In this document: positions 22,273 through 33,739 of the stretch, in pieces | Numbering within the stretch: the stretch's first letter is position 1 | How the letters are laid out: each line of letters begins with the position of its first letter | Assembly: GCA_963082975.1 (NCBI GenBank) | Contig: OY720348.1 | Coordinates: 57,945,461 to 58,009,460, forward strand | From: Labia minor | Lineage: Eukaryota > Arthropoda > Insecta > Dermaptera > Spongiphoridae | Direction of reading: 5' to 3' | DNA: 64,000 nucleotides | Position numbers and translations under genes: made by a program | Notes under the pieces: model-generated | The model's input: only the letters and a program-made list of their open reading frames with translations | What the model was told of the DNA's origin: nothing | The model's database searches: none

Positions 22273-22713
22273 AAAACGGTTTGAATTAGAGTAATGAAAT
22301 TTGGTACACGGACATTATTCAAAATTCGTAGTTTTCTATTAACTTTTGAGAAATCTAGCTCATCCGGAAGAGGATCATTACCTACCATGTTTTGATTTTT
22401 TTCCCTCTAAACTGACCGTAAAAATAAAGATATATCTTTGATAGTTTTTCACAAGATTAAAAATAATAGAAAACTGCTATATATAGAATTTCGGCTTGAT
22501 TGAATTGCTGAAAGTACGGGAATTAATTTTTTAACACTGCAAATCACGCGCCAGTATGTGATGTGTTGCCATTCACAAAGAGCCAAACTCTCGCTAGTTT
22601 AATAAATATTATTTATTAATTTTAATTTATAATTTAATTAATTAAATTTAATTTAATAATATATGTGTTAATTAATCCAATTCAAATTTTCGAGATAGTC
22701 GAGTGGAGACACA
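22273..22713 (+). mobile_element. Family 1 element, 5'-truncated, fused to the previous copy
   Basis: Directly after CACTCC of the previous copy the sequence resumes at AAAAACGGTTTGAATTAGAG of the core. It runs to a second 3' end (CGAGATAGTCGAGTGG). Confidence 0.78.
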
Positions 22714-22870
22714 TTTTTTGTATAATCAAAAGGGCTCGCTGACTAATTAACCATTGTTCTTGCCCTTTAACATTTCAAATAGAGGCAATTATTTTTCAAT
22801 AATATAAAATTTCAATGTGAATTGAAAATTCAAACTCAATAGAAAATAATAAACCAACCCAGTTTTCTAT

Positions 22871-22916
<46 letters not shown>
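22871..22916. repeat. (AT)n microsatellite
   Basis: About 46 bp of almost pure AT repeat. Confidence 0.95.
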
Positions 22917-22917
<1 letters not shown>

Positions 22918-23214
22918 CAACGTTAGTTGTATTCTTTTATTTAATTAAAGCTGAATAATAGTACTGTTATTCATAATATTATTCGCTTTTTTTATTACGA
23001 CTAATGACGATTTGTTTGGTAAACAGAGAGGTTGAATGATGCTGGGGGGTTGTTTCCAAAACCACTTAGCAAACATTGAGGTCAGTGTTTGAAAAGCTCA
23101 CACACAAACCCAATCGATATTACATTCATTTCACTCTGATTAACCATTCAATTTGGAGTAAGTGGAGTGTCATTGTAACAATTGGAAAGAAAGATCAAGT
23201 GAAGTAGTAAGTTT

Positions 23215-23815
23215 GTAATTTAATTTTTATAAAACCTCTCCAATTTTGATGAAACTTCACCAGTGGATTCCTTATTTAATTATAAGATGATTTTTCCTTT
23301 GGCAATATAGAGGGGTCTCTTCTAGTTTTCGAGATAAAAATTATTAAAGTTTGAATATATTGACATTATATAAACTTTCGCCACTGTGCTTCCTTTTTAG
23401 TTCCAATAGATTTTCATTACTTTTAGTCAACACCCCACTCTTAGGTGTTTTTTGGTTCGGTTTGGATAGAAGAAAGTTAATAAATTAATTAAATTATTTT
23501 CCTATTAACCCCACTCTTCGGTTTTTTGTCGGTTCGGTTTTGATACCGGTTATTTCGGTAATTTTCCTATATCCAAACCGAACCGAAAAAAATCGAAGAG
23601 TGAGGTGTTCTCTACTGTCCAAATCAATAAAACATTAGAAATATGTCTGTCAGATGGATATTTATATCATGTCAATATTCAAAGTTTAATAATTTTTATC
23701 TCGAAAACTAGAAGAGACCCCCCTATATTGCCTAAGGAAAAAACATCTTATAATTAAACAATCCACTAGTGAAGTTTTATCAAAATCCGATAGGTACACC
23801 GCGTTCTGAACAATT
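23215..23815. mobile_element. Foldback MITE (family 4), diverged copy
   Basis: Long inverted repeat: GATGAAACTTCACCAGTGGA on the left and its complement-like TCCACTAGTGAAGTTTTATC on the right. Paired inner arms carry TCTTCTAGTTTTCGAGATAA and TTCGGTTTGGAT. The outer 30 bp differ from the 1396-1869 copy, so end positions are approximate. Confidence 0.7.
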
Positions 23816-24290
23816 ACTCAAACCTTAAATTTTAATTTTCCATCGAAAACGATTAGGTTACACATCATTATAGAATTTAAATTATAAATGTTTATGTTAT
23901 CGGAATATGGAATCGAATTAAACCATTTAGTAAACAATAAGAAATGAATAATTAATGAATCAACTAAAGAGATAGATCAAAGTAAAAATTATTTAAATAG
24001 AAGAGAATCAATCCAAGGGTTATAGTCCCAAATCGTGGTACCTTAAAATAAATACCATTCATGCTACGTCTAGAATCATGACAACCATCGGCTCGCTAGT
24101 AACATGTGGCTCTTTCCAAGTCTATGCCTCTCCAGTTTCATGCGCAAATATTAATAATATATTATTTTATTTTCAAAATTCAAAAGATTATTAAAAAAAA
24201 ATATTATACTGAGAATAAAAACACTCAACAAAGAACATTTTATTTATTTTAAATAAAAATCAAATCTATATATCTAATTATAATCAAATA

Positions 24291-24605
24291 CAATGAACGC
24301 TCTATATAAGCAACTTTTTTTAGTTCAACTGTTCTGATAAGCAAAAAGCTAAATATTTGAGTTGACAGCTCTTCACAACAACATAATCTCAAATTGTAAA
24401 AATATTGTGTTATTGGAATATGTTTGTGTTTTGGGCTGCCAGTATTGAAGTTCATTTCTGTTAATTAGAATAGTTACTAGAATTTCTGTTAGTTTCTGTT
24501 AATTAATTAATTAATATTTTTTTAATTTAAATACAATTTTTCACAATAAGAAACTTTTTTATTGAAATTGGTTCAAAATGAGTTGCTTATATAGAGCGTT
24601 CACTG
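24291..24605. mobile_element. Pogo/Tigger-like MITE with TA duplication
   Basis: The 315-bp element has inverted ends CAATGAACGCTCTATATAAG and its complement AGAGCGTTCACTG, with TA at 24289-24290 and 24606-24607. CAGTGAACSCTCTATATAAGC-type ends are like those of pogo/Tigger elements. No coding content. Confidence 0.75.
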
Positions 24606-24639
24606 TACCATAATATTGAAACAGATATGTTGGCGGCTC

Positions 24640-24703
24640 TTTAAAAACTTGGAAATTTTATAAATTGTAATTTCTCGAAAGGTTGCCAACCCCTCGTTTA
24701 GAT
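24640..24703. mobile_element. Degenerate hAT end
   Basis: GGCGGCTCTTTAAAAA and then AAAGGTTGCCAACCCC resemble the right end of hAT elements (CAGNGGTTGGCAACC in reverse). A matching left end was not found. Confidence 0.3.
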
Positions 24704-25597
24704 TCATGGATTATATTCTGAACATTTAAAAAAATAGGAATATAAAATGTTGATAAAAGTTAGTGAAAGCATCAATTTATGGTGGACGTTTATTTATAAA
24801 TTAATGAAAAAGAGATAAATTAGATAAGTGGATAGAGAATAAGAATATTTCTGTCTCCATTTACTTTTGGATAATTAAATTCTTATTATAGATAATTATA
24901 TAAATAAAATATGGTTGTTTGTGGCAAACTTTCGAGTCCGTAGTACACAAATAGATAATTATATAAATTTATATAAAATCTTATATAATAATAATAATAA
25001 TATTCTCGTATAATTGTTAGATAATATACTCGAAAAAAAATTTTTTGAATGATTGAATAATACTTTTTTGAAAACCAATGGCAGTAAGTACGTCAAGGCT
25101 TTTATTAAATACAAATTGAAACATTTTTGTTTTAAATTTTAAATCTAAAAGAAAGTTATATTTTATGATAGGAAAAAATAGGTTATACAATTATTTTTAT
25201 TTTTGGGCTGTGGTGAAAATGGAAATGAAATTGGATTTTTTTTTTCAATTTTTATGTATGTATATAACTACATATAATAGATAGAAAAATATGAAGATAA
25301 ATATTTTATTTAAATTCAATTATTGAAATTAAGTATTTTCAATTAATTTCTATATCTATTTGAATGCAAATGAATGTTTTCCTTCTCTCTCATATTCATC
25401 AATATGTGTAATTAAGAAAGAGTCATGACCTACACTATATTCATTCTTTGTATGTCGAAATTAAATTCCTCCAGCTCGATCAATAATCCTCAGTTCAGTT
25501 CTATTGAAGAAGGATTTATACGTTCAAACTTAGTAATTCAATTAATTAAAATAAACCTATTTAATAATTTGAAATCTATCGCATATATATATATATA
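24704..25597. other. AT-rich stretch without a recognised feature
   Basis: Short AT repeats only. No gene or assignable element. Confidence 0.5.
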
Positions 25598-25943
25598 CAG
25601 TGAACGCCCTATATAAGCAACTCATTTGAACCAATTTCACTAAAAAAGTTTCCTATTGCGAAAAGTTGCTTATATGGAAAAATTGTATTTAAAGCAAAAA
25701 AATATTAATTAATTAATTAACAGAAACTAAAAGAAATTCTAGTAACCATTCTAATTAACAGAAATTAACTTCAATACTGACAGCACAAAGCAAAAACATA
25801 TTCCAATAACATATATTTTTACAATTTGAGGTTATGTTGTTGTGAACAGATGTCAACTCAAATATTTAGCTTTAAAAAATAAGTTGCTTATACAGAACAG
25901 TTGAACTAAAAAAATTGTTTATAGAGAGGTTGTTTATATAGAC
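25598..25943. mobile_element. Pogo/Tigger-like MITE, left part (split by a hAT insertion)
   Basis: It starts CAGTGAACGCCCTATATAAG after TA and follows the family of 24291-24605. It is interrupted at 25943/25944 by the second hAT element and finishes at 29279-29287 (CGTTAACTG). Confidence 0.75.
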
Positions 25944-26410
25944 CAGTGGTTCTTAAACTGTGGTCCGCGGACCCCTGGGGGTCCGCGAAGCCTTTACTGG
26001 GGGTCCGCGGTCCTCGGAAAAAAATCATCGTAAAAATATATACATATATAAATATTTAAAGTTCATTGTTTAACTATATCCTCCTAGAGAATTACGGCTA
26101 TAATTTAATACTATTAATAATACTATTTTATTTTATTAAATTGATAACTATGTCAATTAATTTTTTGTGAATAAATAAACATATATAAAAAACTATATAT
26201 AAAATTTGAATTTTCATCCATTCATTCATTTAAAATCATTTTTCGATTGTTCCTTTAAAATAACCCCTCTTAGGGGCTCGGAAGGGGAGGCATATAAGGG
26301 AATTTTCTTTCACTTTGTTATTGGGGAAAACCAGGGGAGGGGACAGTCTTACCCGGAAAAACCCAAATTGTCAGCGTCCACTCTGGGGTTTTAAACAGTT
26401 TTAAAGCAAA

Positions 26411-26520
26411 TGTTAATTATAAGTTCATTTCTCAACGAGTTGTATCTTTAAATTATTTTTATTAATGTTAATTATAAGTTCATTTCTCAACGAGTTGTAT
26501 CTTTAAATTATTTTTATTAA
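26411..26520. repeat. 55-bp tandem duplication in the hAT leader
   Basis: A unit starting TGTTAATTATAAGTTCATTT is repeated twice without visible change (26411-26465 and 26466-26520). Confidence 0.9.
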
Positions 26521-26704
26521 TTTAATTAATTATAATTAAATTATAGCTAATAATAGTTTATTATAGCTAATAATTTTTTTTAATTTTTAGTGTAATTTGC
26601 ATGATCATTATTTTATAAAAACACTAAACACATTTTGCAATTTCCCAGAAAGGCTGTTTTTGAGAGTAAGTATAAGTTAGTTTTATGAATAAAAAATATT
26701 TATT

Positions 26705-26794
26705 TTAATAATATTTTAGAATCAAATTACGAAATTAATAATATTTTAGAATCAAATTACGAAATTAATAATATTTTAGAATCAAATTACGAAA
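26705..26794. repeat. 30-bp tandem repeat, three copies
   Basis: Three perfect copies of a unit starting TTAATAATATTTTAGAATCA lie in the hAT leader. Looser ATTCATTTAAAATGATATTA repeats (26819-26935) and TATTTATATTA repeats (26958-26993) follow. Confidence 0.9.
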
Positions 26795-27024
26795 TATATT
26801 TATTATATAAATTAATATTCATTTAAAATGATATTAAATCATTTATTTAAAATTATTTAAAACATTTATTAAAATGATTTAAAACATTCATTTAAAATGA
26901 TATTAAAACATTCATTTAAAATCATATTAAAACATAGCTAGTAAATAATAATTCGTTATATTTATATTATATTTATATTATATTTATATTATTGTAGTTC
27001 AATGTTAATAAATTACTCCATAAA

Positions 27025-28884
27025 ATGGATCGTTGGCTACAAACTGGTTCAACACAGAAACGGAAAGAATCAGATGATGAGGCATCAACAGCAAACTCTA
27101 CCAAGAAACGCAAAACTAGAAAATATTCGGATGATTATTTATCATTTGGATTTACTTATATTTGCAACAATGATGTGGAAAGACCAGTCTGCGTTCTATG
27201 TCAGGAAAGTTTATCCAATGAAAGTATGAAACCTGCTAATCTCAGACGTCATTTACAAACAAAGCACAGCGAGCATGTTAGTAAGTCTATCGAATTTTTT
27301 AAAATGAAAAAAGAAGAACTTAATTCAAGTCAGAAATTGATGGTAAAGACGGGATCTGGTGGTATGAGTAAGAAAGCAGTAATGGCATCATATGAAGTAG
27401 CTCTACTTATTGCTAAAGCAGGAAAGCCGCATAATATAGCAGAGCAATTAATTCTTCCTGCTACAAAAGTAATTACAAATATAATGTTAGGAACTAAAGC
27501 AGCAAACGATATAAATTTGATTTCATTATCAAATGATACGGTTAAGAATAGGATTGAAGACATGTCATGTAATATAAAAGAAGAATTAATATCGAGAGTG
27601 CGCAAAAGTCACTATTACTCATTACAATTGGATGAAAGTACTGATGTCACTAATAATGCCAATTTGTTAGCTTTCATTAGATATGAGTTTGAAAATCAAA
27701 TACAAGAAGATGTATTGTTTTGTGATTCACTACCTTCACGAACGACAGCTAATGACATATTTAACAGTTTGAATAATTTTATAACCGAAAATGAAATAGA
27801 GTGGCCAAAATGTGTTGGAATTTGCACTGATGGTGCTCGTGCAATGTCAGGTACAAGAACTGGATTGATTGCTCTTATTAAAAATGTTGCGCCTCAGGTT
27901 GTTTGGAATCATTGCTGCATTCACAGAGAATCATTAGCAGCCAAAAATATGTCACCAGATTTGAAAAGAACATTAGACGAAGTAGTTAAAATTGTCAATT
28001 TCATTAAGGCTCGTCCACTTAATTCCAGAGTTTTTAAAATTTTGTGTGAGGAAATGGGTAGTCAACATACACATTTATTATTACATACAGATGTACGTTG
28101 GTTGTCCCGCGGGAAAGTACTCATTCGCCTTTTTGAGCTTCGAGATGAAATACGATTGTTTTTAATAGATGCGCATTTTGAACTGACCGAATGTTTCAAT
28201 GATTTTATCTGGTTAGCTAAGGTGGCTTACTTGACTGATATTTTTACAAAATTGAACGAACTTAATTTGAGCCTGCAAGGTACTGTTGTAAATATATTTA
28301 AAGTTGAAGATAAAATAGAAGCAATGATTAAAAAAATCGACTTGTGGTCGAAACGCATCCAGAACGGTGTATATGAGTCTTTTCCAACTCTCAATGATTT
28401 CATAGAAAGCTCCAGTGAAAAATTGCTTAATCAAACGCGTCAATTATTTGTTGAACATTTAATTACTTTGAAAAGCAACTTCAGGAAGTATTTTTCTACT
28501 CCTGATCCTTGCAATAACTGGATCAGAGATCCATTTAATATGGAAATTACAAATGCTAAACATTTATCTGCACCTGAACAAGATATTCTCGTGGAATTAT
28601 CATGTGATACAACTTATAAACTAAAATTTAACAAAACTGAATTGAGCAACTTTTGGTTACTTCTCAGGTCAGATTATCCTGCGCTTGCAAATAAAGCACT
28701 TCAACACTTGATTCCATTCTGCACAACATATTTATGCGAACAAGCTTTTTCGGTACTATTTTATATTAAGTCTAAATATAGAAACAAATTAAATGTAGAG
28801 CCGGATCTTAGATTAAAAGTTTCCAATATTAAGCCAGATATTGAGATTCTTGTTTCAAGAAAACAACTGCATACATCTCATTAA
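27025..28884 (+). CDS. hAT transposase, BED zinc-finger type (ZBED5/SCAND3-like)
   Basis: 619 residues in an uninterrupted frame, from MDRWLQTGSTQKRK to a stop at 28882-28884. Domains in order: basic N-terminus with KKRKTRKYS (possible nuclear-localisation signal); BED finger CVLCQES...HLQTKH at about residues 57-80; first catalytic region LDESTDVTNNANLLAFIRYE; ICTDGARAMSGTRTG with a likely second Asp; HCCIHRESLAAKN; DVRWLSRGKVLIRLFELRDE; and a C-terminal hAT dimerisation part with TYLCEQAFSVL. It is clearly homologous to the protein at 17794-19650 but diverged, and the two elements have different TIRs, so these are two families rather than recent copies. The ATG is the first in frame. A nested ATG at 27002 in another frame is ignored. 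Confidence 0.94.
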   Translation: MDRWLQTGSTQKRKESDDEASTANSTKKRKTRKYSDDYLSFGFTYICNNDVERPVCVLCQESLSNESMKPANLRRHLQTKHSEHVSKSIEFFKMKKEELNSSQKLMVKTGSGGMSKKAVMASYEVALLIAKAGKPHNIAEQLILPATKVITNIMLGTKAANDINLISLSNDTVKNRIEDMSCNIKEELISRVRKSHYYSLQLDESTDVTNNANLLAFIRYEFENQIQEDVLFCDSLPSRTTANDIFNSLNNFITENEIEWPKCVGICTDGARAMSGTRTGLIALIKNVAPQVVWNHCCIHRESLAAKNMSPDLKRTLDEVVKIVNFIKARPLNSRVFKILCEEMGSQHTHLLLHTDVRWLSRGKVLIRLFELRDEIRLFLIDAHFELTECFNDFIWLAKVAYLTDIFTKLNELNLSLQGTVVNIFKVEDKIEAMIKKIDLWSKRIQNGVYESFPTLNDFIESSSEKLLNQTRQLFVEHLITLKSNFRKYFSTPDPCNNWIRDPFNMEITNAKHLSAPEQDILVELSCDTTYKLKFNKTELSNFWLLLRSDYPALANKALQHLIPFCTTYLCEQAFSVLFYIKSKYRNKLNVEPDLRLKVSNIKPDIEILVSRKQLHTSH

Positions 28885-29278
28885 ATATGTAAGTTATATT
28901 TAATGAGATAGATGCAGTTATTTTTTAAAATATTTCTTATTTAATATTTTCTGAAAAAAATTATAAAATATTTATATGAATTTAATGTAAGTACCCATTA
29001 TAATTTGTGAGATTTGTTGCTATGACAATGTTTGTATTTTCTTTCTTCAATATTATAATTTCTAATAAAATGTGTTCTACAATATGCAAAAAAATCGTTA
29101 TTCACCAATCACTGTTAGAAATATTCATCATATATCCTTGTCCTTATGAGATCGTAAGCCAGAAATTAATTAATAAAATGACGTAAAGTACCTAAAGTTG
29201 TGATGGGGGTCCGTCAAAAAAAATTTTTTCAAGTGGGGGTCCGTGGAGTACATAAGTTTAAGAACCTATGATATAGAC

Positions 29279-29287
29279 CGTTAACTG
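29279..29287. mobile_element. Pogo-like MITE, right end remnant after the hAT insertion
   Basis: CGTTAACTG is the terminal GCGTTCACTG-type end of the MITE whose left part ends at 25943. Confidence 0.6.
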
Positions 29288-29620
29288 TTTAAGTAGATAT
29301 TATGGAATAGAAAGTGGGTATGAATTGGATCTGTTTAAGTAATAAAAGAAACACAGAGATTAATATTTTTGAAGTTATGTTGTTGTGAACAGCTGTCAAC
29401 TCAATTATTTAGCTTTAAAAGCTTTAAGTTGCTTATACAGAACAGTTGAAGTAAAAAAGAAAGTTGCATGTATAGAGGTTGCTCATAGAGAGGTTGTTTG
29501 TATTGAGCGTTTACTGTATATGTAAATATTATGGAATTGAAAGTGGATATGAATTGGATGGAGGTGGCTTAAGATTAAATCTGTTTAAGTAATAAAAGAG
29601 ACACACAGAGATTAATATTT
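29288..29620. repeat. Local tandem duplication of MITE tail plus flank
   Basis: The flank at 29288-29370 (ATTATGGAATAGAAAGTGGG, TAATAAAAGAAACACAGAGA) recurs at 29519-29620. Between them, 29371-29516 is a second copy of the MITE right part ending GAGCGTTTACTG plus TA. The second copy lacks the hAT insertion. Confidence 0.75.
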
Positions 29621-30820
29621 AGAAAGAGAGTATATAATTATGAATCAAGATGTTCTCTGTGTTAATGTTGAAACTTATCGGTGTAGATTTCATATGCTTA
29701 TTCACAATCTAGATACAAAGAAAGTTAGATGAGGGTGGAGAGTTGCCCTTTCATGGCGATTCGTAATAGGAAAGTTTCGTCTTTGCAAAAACATTTGTAT
29801 CTTTGGCATTATCTATCAAATAATGAGATAGTACTAAATATAAAGATTGAAAATATAGATACGGGGAAAATCAATAGTAGCGAGTTTGTTGATGCCATCG
29901 GTTTCCATTTATACAACTTCTCCTTTCATCGAGAAAACCGATCTTAAAAGCCGATGACTGACTCCATTGTCATCATTTTTAAATAAAGCGCTGTTCTAAA
30001 AATTTTGACAATATTTCTATAGAAATAAATGAAAAAGAATATACAGCAGTTGAGACAAGTTAAGGAAGGTTGCAGTGACATCCCCTTGTTATTTTTATAT
30101 ATCATTGAAACTATGAGAAACATCGGAGTACTATTATTATGGAGCATTTCGTTTTTTTTTTAATTTTAATATTATTATTAATTTTTTTTTTTTTTTTTTT
30201 TTTTGATAATCTATAGATTAGGATGATTATCATGCTTCGATAAGATGAAATAAAATAATTCCATTTTAAAGAATAAGAATAATAATGCAACGTGTAAATT
30301 TCCTTCTTTGGATACAGTATATTTAGATTTTTTTCGTAGTTGATGTAAGTTTATAAAAGAATAAAGGATATCCTAATTAAGATCGGAGTAGGAATTGAAA
30401 GGGCATTGAATCGGGTTCATGGGGAGTTTTTCCAGGTCAGAGCATCTTAAAAAAAAAGTTGGTTTGGCATTTTTTACAGATATCCTGTAAAATTATTATA
30501 ACTAAATTATTGATCAGATTCATTAGAATTGTTTAAAAAAATATCCAACTATTTTAAAAAATAAAGCTAGATGTAGTATTTTTTTCAAGAATAAAATCTT
30601 GTTTATTTACGGAGTTTATTAGGGCTTTTTGTCTTTTTTTATATATACTTCTGCTTCGCAGTTTTATTTCAAGTATTTTTAAGAGGACATATAAAAAGTA
30701 TATAATATGAATTTTTAAATTGTAAATACCATAATTCAGTCATAAAATGTAAAGGTAAAACATTTTTGTAGTCTTTTAACGAAATGTTTTTCTTGTTTAT
30801 ATTTTTTATATTTAATTTTT
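29621..30820. other. Stretch without a recognised gene
   Basis: Mostly AT-rich, with a T23 run at 30182-30204. A 72-codon frame at 29729-29947 shows no recognisable domain. Confidence 0.45.
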
Positions 30821-30825
30821 CTTTG

Positions 30826-30827
30826 GG

Positions 30828-30865
<38 letters not shown>

Positions 30866-31275
30866 GGGTCTCTTCTAGTTTACGAGATACAAATTATTAA
30901 AGTTTGAATATTGACATTATATAAACATCACCTTCACCTTCGCCGCTGTGCTTCTTTTTTACATCAAATAGATCTTAATTAATTTTAGCCAACACCCCAC
31001 ACTCTTCGGTTTTTTTTTCGGTTCGGTTTGTATATAGGAAAATAATTTAATTATATAATTGTTTAATTTAATATCAATTAATTAATTAATTTTTCTAATA
31101 ACCCCACTCTTCGGTTTTAATTTCCTATATCCAAACCGAACCGAAAAAAAACCGAAGAGTGGGGTGTCCTCTCTACTGCTCAAATCAATAAAACATTACA
31201 AACAAACATGTCTGTCAGATGGATGTTTATATAATGTCAATATTCAAATTTTAATAATTTTTATCTCGAAAACTT
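30826..31275. mobile_element. Foldback MITE (family 4), truncated copy
   Basis: It has an (AT)n run, then GGGGTCTCTTCTAGTTTACG and paired inner arms TTCGGTTCGG / CCGAACCGAA around 31010-31160, ending in TTTTATCTCGAAAACTTT. The outer arms are missing. Confidence 0.65.
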
Positions 31276-31429
31276 TTATTATAAATGCAATTTTTCGTTT
31301 TTACGGAGATCTTTTCTATTTTCGTTAGTTGGAGTCTCGAAAGAAGCGGTATTCGTTGGTATTTAATTTTAGTTGAAAGTAAATAGAATTGTTTAGAAAG
31401 AGATCGTCAGGTCAAGTAGAGAAAACCAA

Positions 31430-31610
31430 CTTGAATGGGGGGGGGGGGTGTTCTTTCGGAAAAAACCGACACTCAAGGTGATCCCGGTGTTCGTGGAGGG
31501 TAGGAGGTCAACCGCCGAGGAAACCAATCGATCAGGAGCGCCGCCATGGCGCCTCTGAATCAGACCCATCCCCGGGAAAAACCACCCCTGATAATTATTG
31601 CTACAGCGAT
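31430..31610. other. GC-rich islet of unknown origin
   Basis: It starts with a G13 run and continues GGAGGTCAACCGCCGAGGAA, GGAGCGCCGCCATGGCGCC. The composition differs sharply from its surroundings. No conserved protein was recognised. It may be a transposon fragment. Confidence 0.3.
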
Positions 31611-32480
31611 CTTTTTTTCTAAAGAAATTGTGCATTGGTACGGCTACCCGTAAAATCAATAGAAGGTACAAATTGTTTAATAAATTATCAAAAAAATTTT
31701 TTTATTTTTTTTAACTTGGAATAATTTAACAAACGTTCTCTATTCAGAATAAAAAAAAAAGCGAGGTTTGCTAGATGTATTTTTGTATTTTCTCAAATGG
31801 GTCAAATTCATCCGGGCAAAGGAATGAATAAATAAAATATTATTACTATGAAAGAGAGGCCGCAAGTCTCTCGGGGAAGATTATACATTCACCCTTTCAT
31901 CTTCTCGTCCCTTGTGTGGAATACCAACAAAGGAGGCATTAATCCAATCATGCAAAAAATAAAGCATACAGAACAGTGCTTAATATAATTAACATGTTTT
32001 CCATCATTTATACAACAAATACAAAAAATGAAATGATTAATAAAATTATTATTTAAGAACTTATTCAACAAATTTCGTTAACTAAACTCATCTTTAAAAA
32101 GATAGTAGGGATGTTTTAGAAGGTTTTATAATTTCTATAACTTTTTGATAATAATAAATTATTGCTATTGATAAAATTAGTGTTTGATTTTATCTTTTCA
32201 TTTTATAATATGTTTTTTCAAAGACAGGCAATTCAAATGAATGAAATGATGCAAGAGACATGATTCATCTTGAAAGAGGGAAACTAACGAGTTAAAATGG
32301 TAGTCATTACTTTAGAAGTGGGGAATTGATAACAGATGAATAAGATTGCAAATTTTTATCAATTCAACAAATATCATTAAGAAGTCAAGTGATTTTATAT
32401 AAATATATATAAAAATATAAATTTATGTTATAAATTTGTTAAAGAGAAATTAATAAATAATTGGATTAATTAAAAGAATT
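31611..32480. other. AT-rich stretch without a recognised feature
   Basis: No coding or repeat family assigned. Confidence 0.5.
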
Positions 32481-33011
32481 AGCTGGAGTGTCTCCACTCG
32501 ACTATCTCGCAATTTGAATTTGAATAAATAACATAATATATTATATTTAAATTGAATTTAATTAATTATAAATTATAAATTAAAATTAATAGATAATATT
32601 TATTAAACCAGCGCATGTCTGGCTCTGTTGATGGCACCACGTCACGTGAAATTTGCAGTGTTAAAAAATTAATTCTAGTACTTTCAGGGATTCAATGAAG
32701 CTGAAATTCTATATATAGCAGTTTTATACAATTTTTAATCATGTGAAAAATTATCAAACATATAGCTTTATTTTTACGGTCACTTTAGAGGAAAATAAAT
32801 CAAAACGTTGTAGGTAATGACCCTCTTCCAGTTGAGCTACATTTCTCAAAAGTTGATAGAAAACTACGAATTTTGAATAATGTCCACGTACCAAATTTCA
32901 TGATTCTAGCTCAAACCGTTTTTGCGTAATCTTGTCTACACACACTATCTGACTAGATAGAAAAAATGATTATTATTTTAAGTAAATCTTTTTGTTTGAG
33001 TAATCTTGTCT

Positions 33012-33046
<35 letters not shown>

Positions 33047-33149
33047 CAGACATACATTTTTCTTAACCTTAATGAAAATGATTCAGAAACATTCAAAACG
33101 TAAAAAAACATCAAAATCTCGACATCGAAAATTCTTCTAGCGAGATAGT
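32481..33149 (-). mobile_element. Family 1 element, complete from end to end
   Basis: Both subterminal inverted repeats are present: 3' side GGAGTGTCTCCACTCGACTA at 32484 and 5' side GCGAGATAGT at 33140-33149. CACGTGA, the core TTTCATGATTCTAGC (inverted) and a (CA)n(GA)n tract at 33011-33049 are present. A short duplication of TAATCTTGTCTACACACA (about 32929 and 33001) disturbs the microsatellite region. Confidence 0.82.
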
Positions 33150-33258
33150 AATAAATAAACTATTGTCATTATTTATCTATAGATGTTTTTAATACTCAAA
33201 ATGGAAGACTTTTATTTTAAATACAATCTAATTTTGTAAGGATATTAAATCAATATAC

Positions 33259-33731
33259 GGTAATTATATAAACTGGTCATCCAATCATGGATTTGGATAA
33301 AACTTTACCAGAGGGTTCCTTTTTCAATTTCAAATATTTATTTATTTTCTTATTCTAGCTTACGAGATAAAAAGGATTAAAGTTTGCCATATTAGCTTTA
33401 TTATGAACCTAGAAAGATGTCATTATGTAATGTTTTATTCACTAATTCATTAATTATTCACGGATTCACTAATTTTAGGTTCGGTTTGGATATAGGAAAA
33501 TTTAATTAATAAAATTTTTAATTTTTCTGTATCTAATTCGAACTGAAAAAAAACACAGAAAATTAATGGAGCCGTCTGATGGTCAAATGAATAAAACATG
33601 GTAGGTAAATAGAATATCTATGGATTTATATGCAATATTTAATCCTTTTATCTTGTAAACAAGAAGCGATGGAACTCCCTGCTAAAGTTTTATCCAAATC
33701 CATGACTGGGTGACTATTCAATATAATTACC
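33259..33731. mobile_element. Foldback MITE (family 4), complete copy
   Basis: 473 bp, starting GGTAATTATATAAACTGG and ending in its complement ATAATTACC. A perfect 8-bp duplication CAATATAC lies at 33251-33258 and 33732-33739. Inner motif TTCGGTTTGGATATAGGAAA. Confidence 0.82.
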
Positions 33732-33739
33732 CAATATAC

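Larger units (their letters stand above)
25944..29270 (+). mobile_element. hAT transposon with BED-finger transposase, apparently complete
   Basis: The 3,327-bp element has ends CAGTGGTTCTTAAACT and (reverse) CATAGGTTCTTAAACT, and a perfect 8-bp duplication ATATAGAC at 25936-25943 and 29271-29278. The subterminal motif GGGGGTCCG occurs twice at each end (25977, 25999, 29205, 29235) and is a candidate transposase-binding site. One uninterrupted transposase frame. The leader between left end and ATG contains tandem repeats. It is inserted in a pogo-like MITE whose nearby unoccupied copy is at 29371-29516. Confidence 0.93.

Noticed and set aside
17557-29270. Reading the two ZBED5/SCAND3-like proteins as host genes
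   Set aside because: Each sits between terminal inverted repeats with an exact 8-bp duplication, so they are transposon genes, not domesticated ones.
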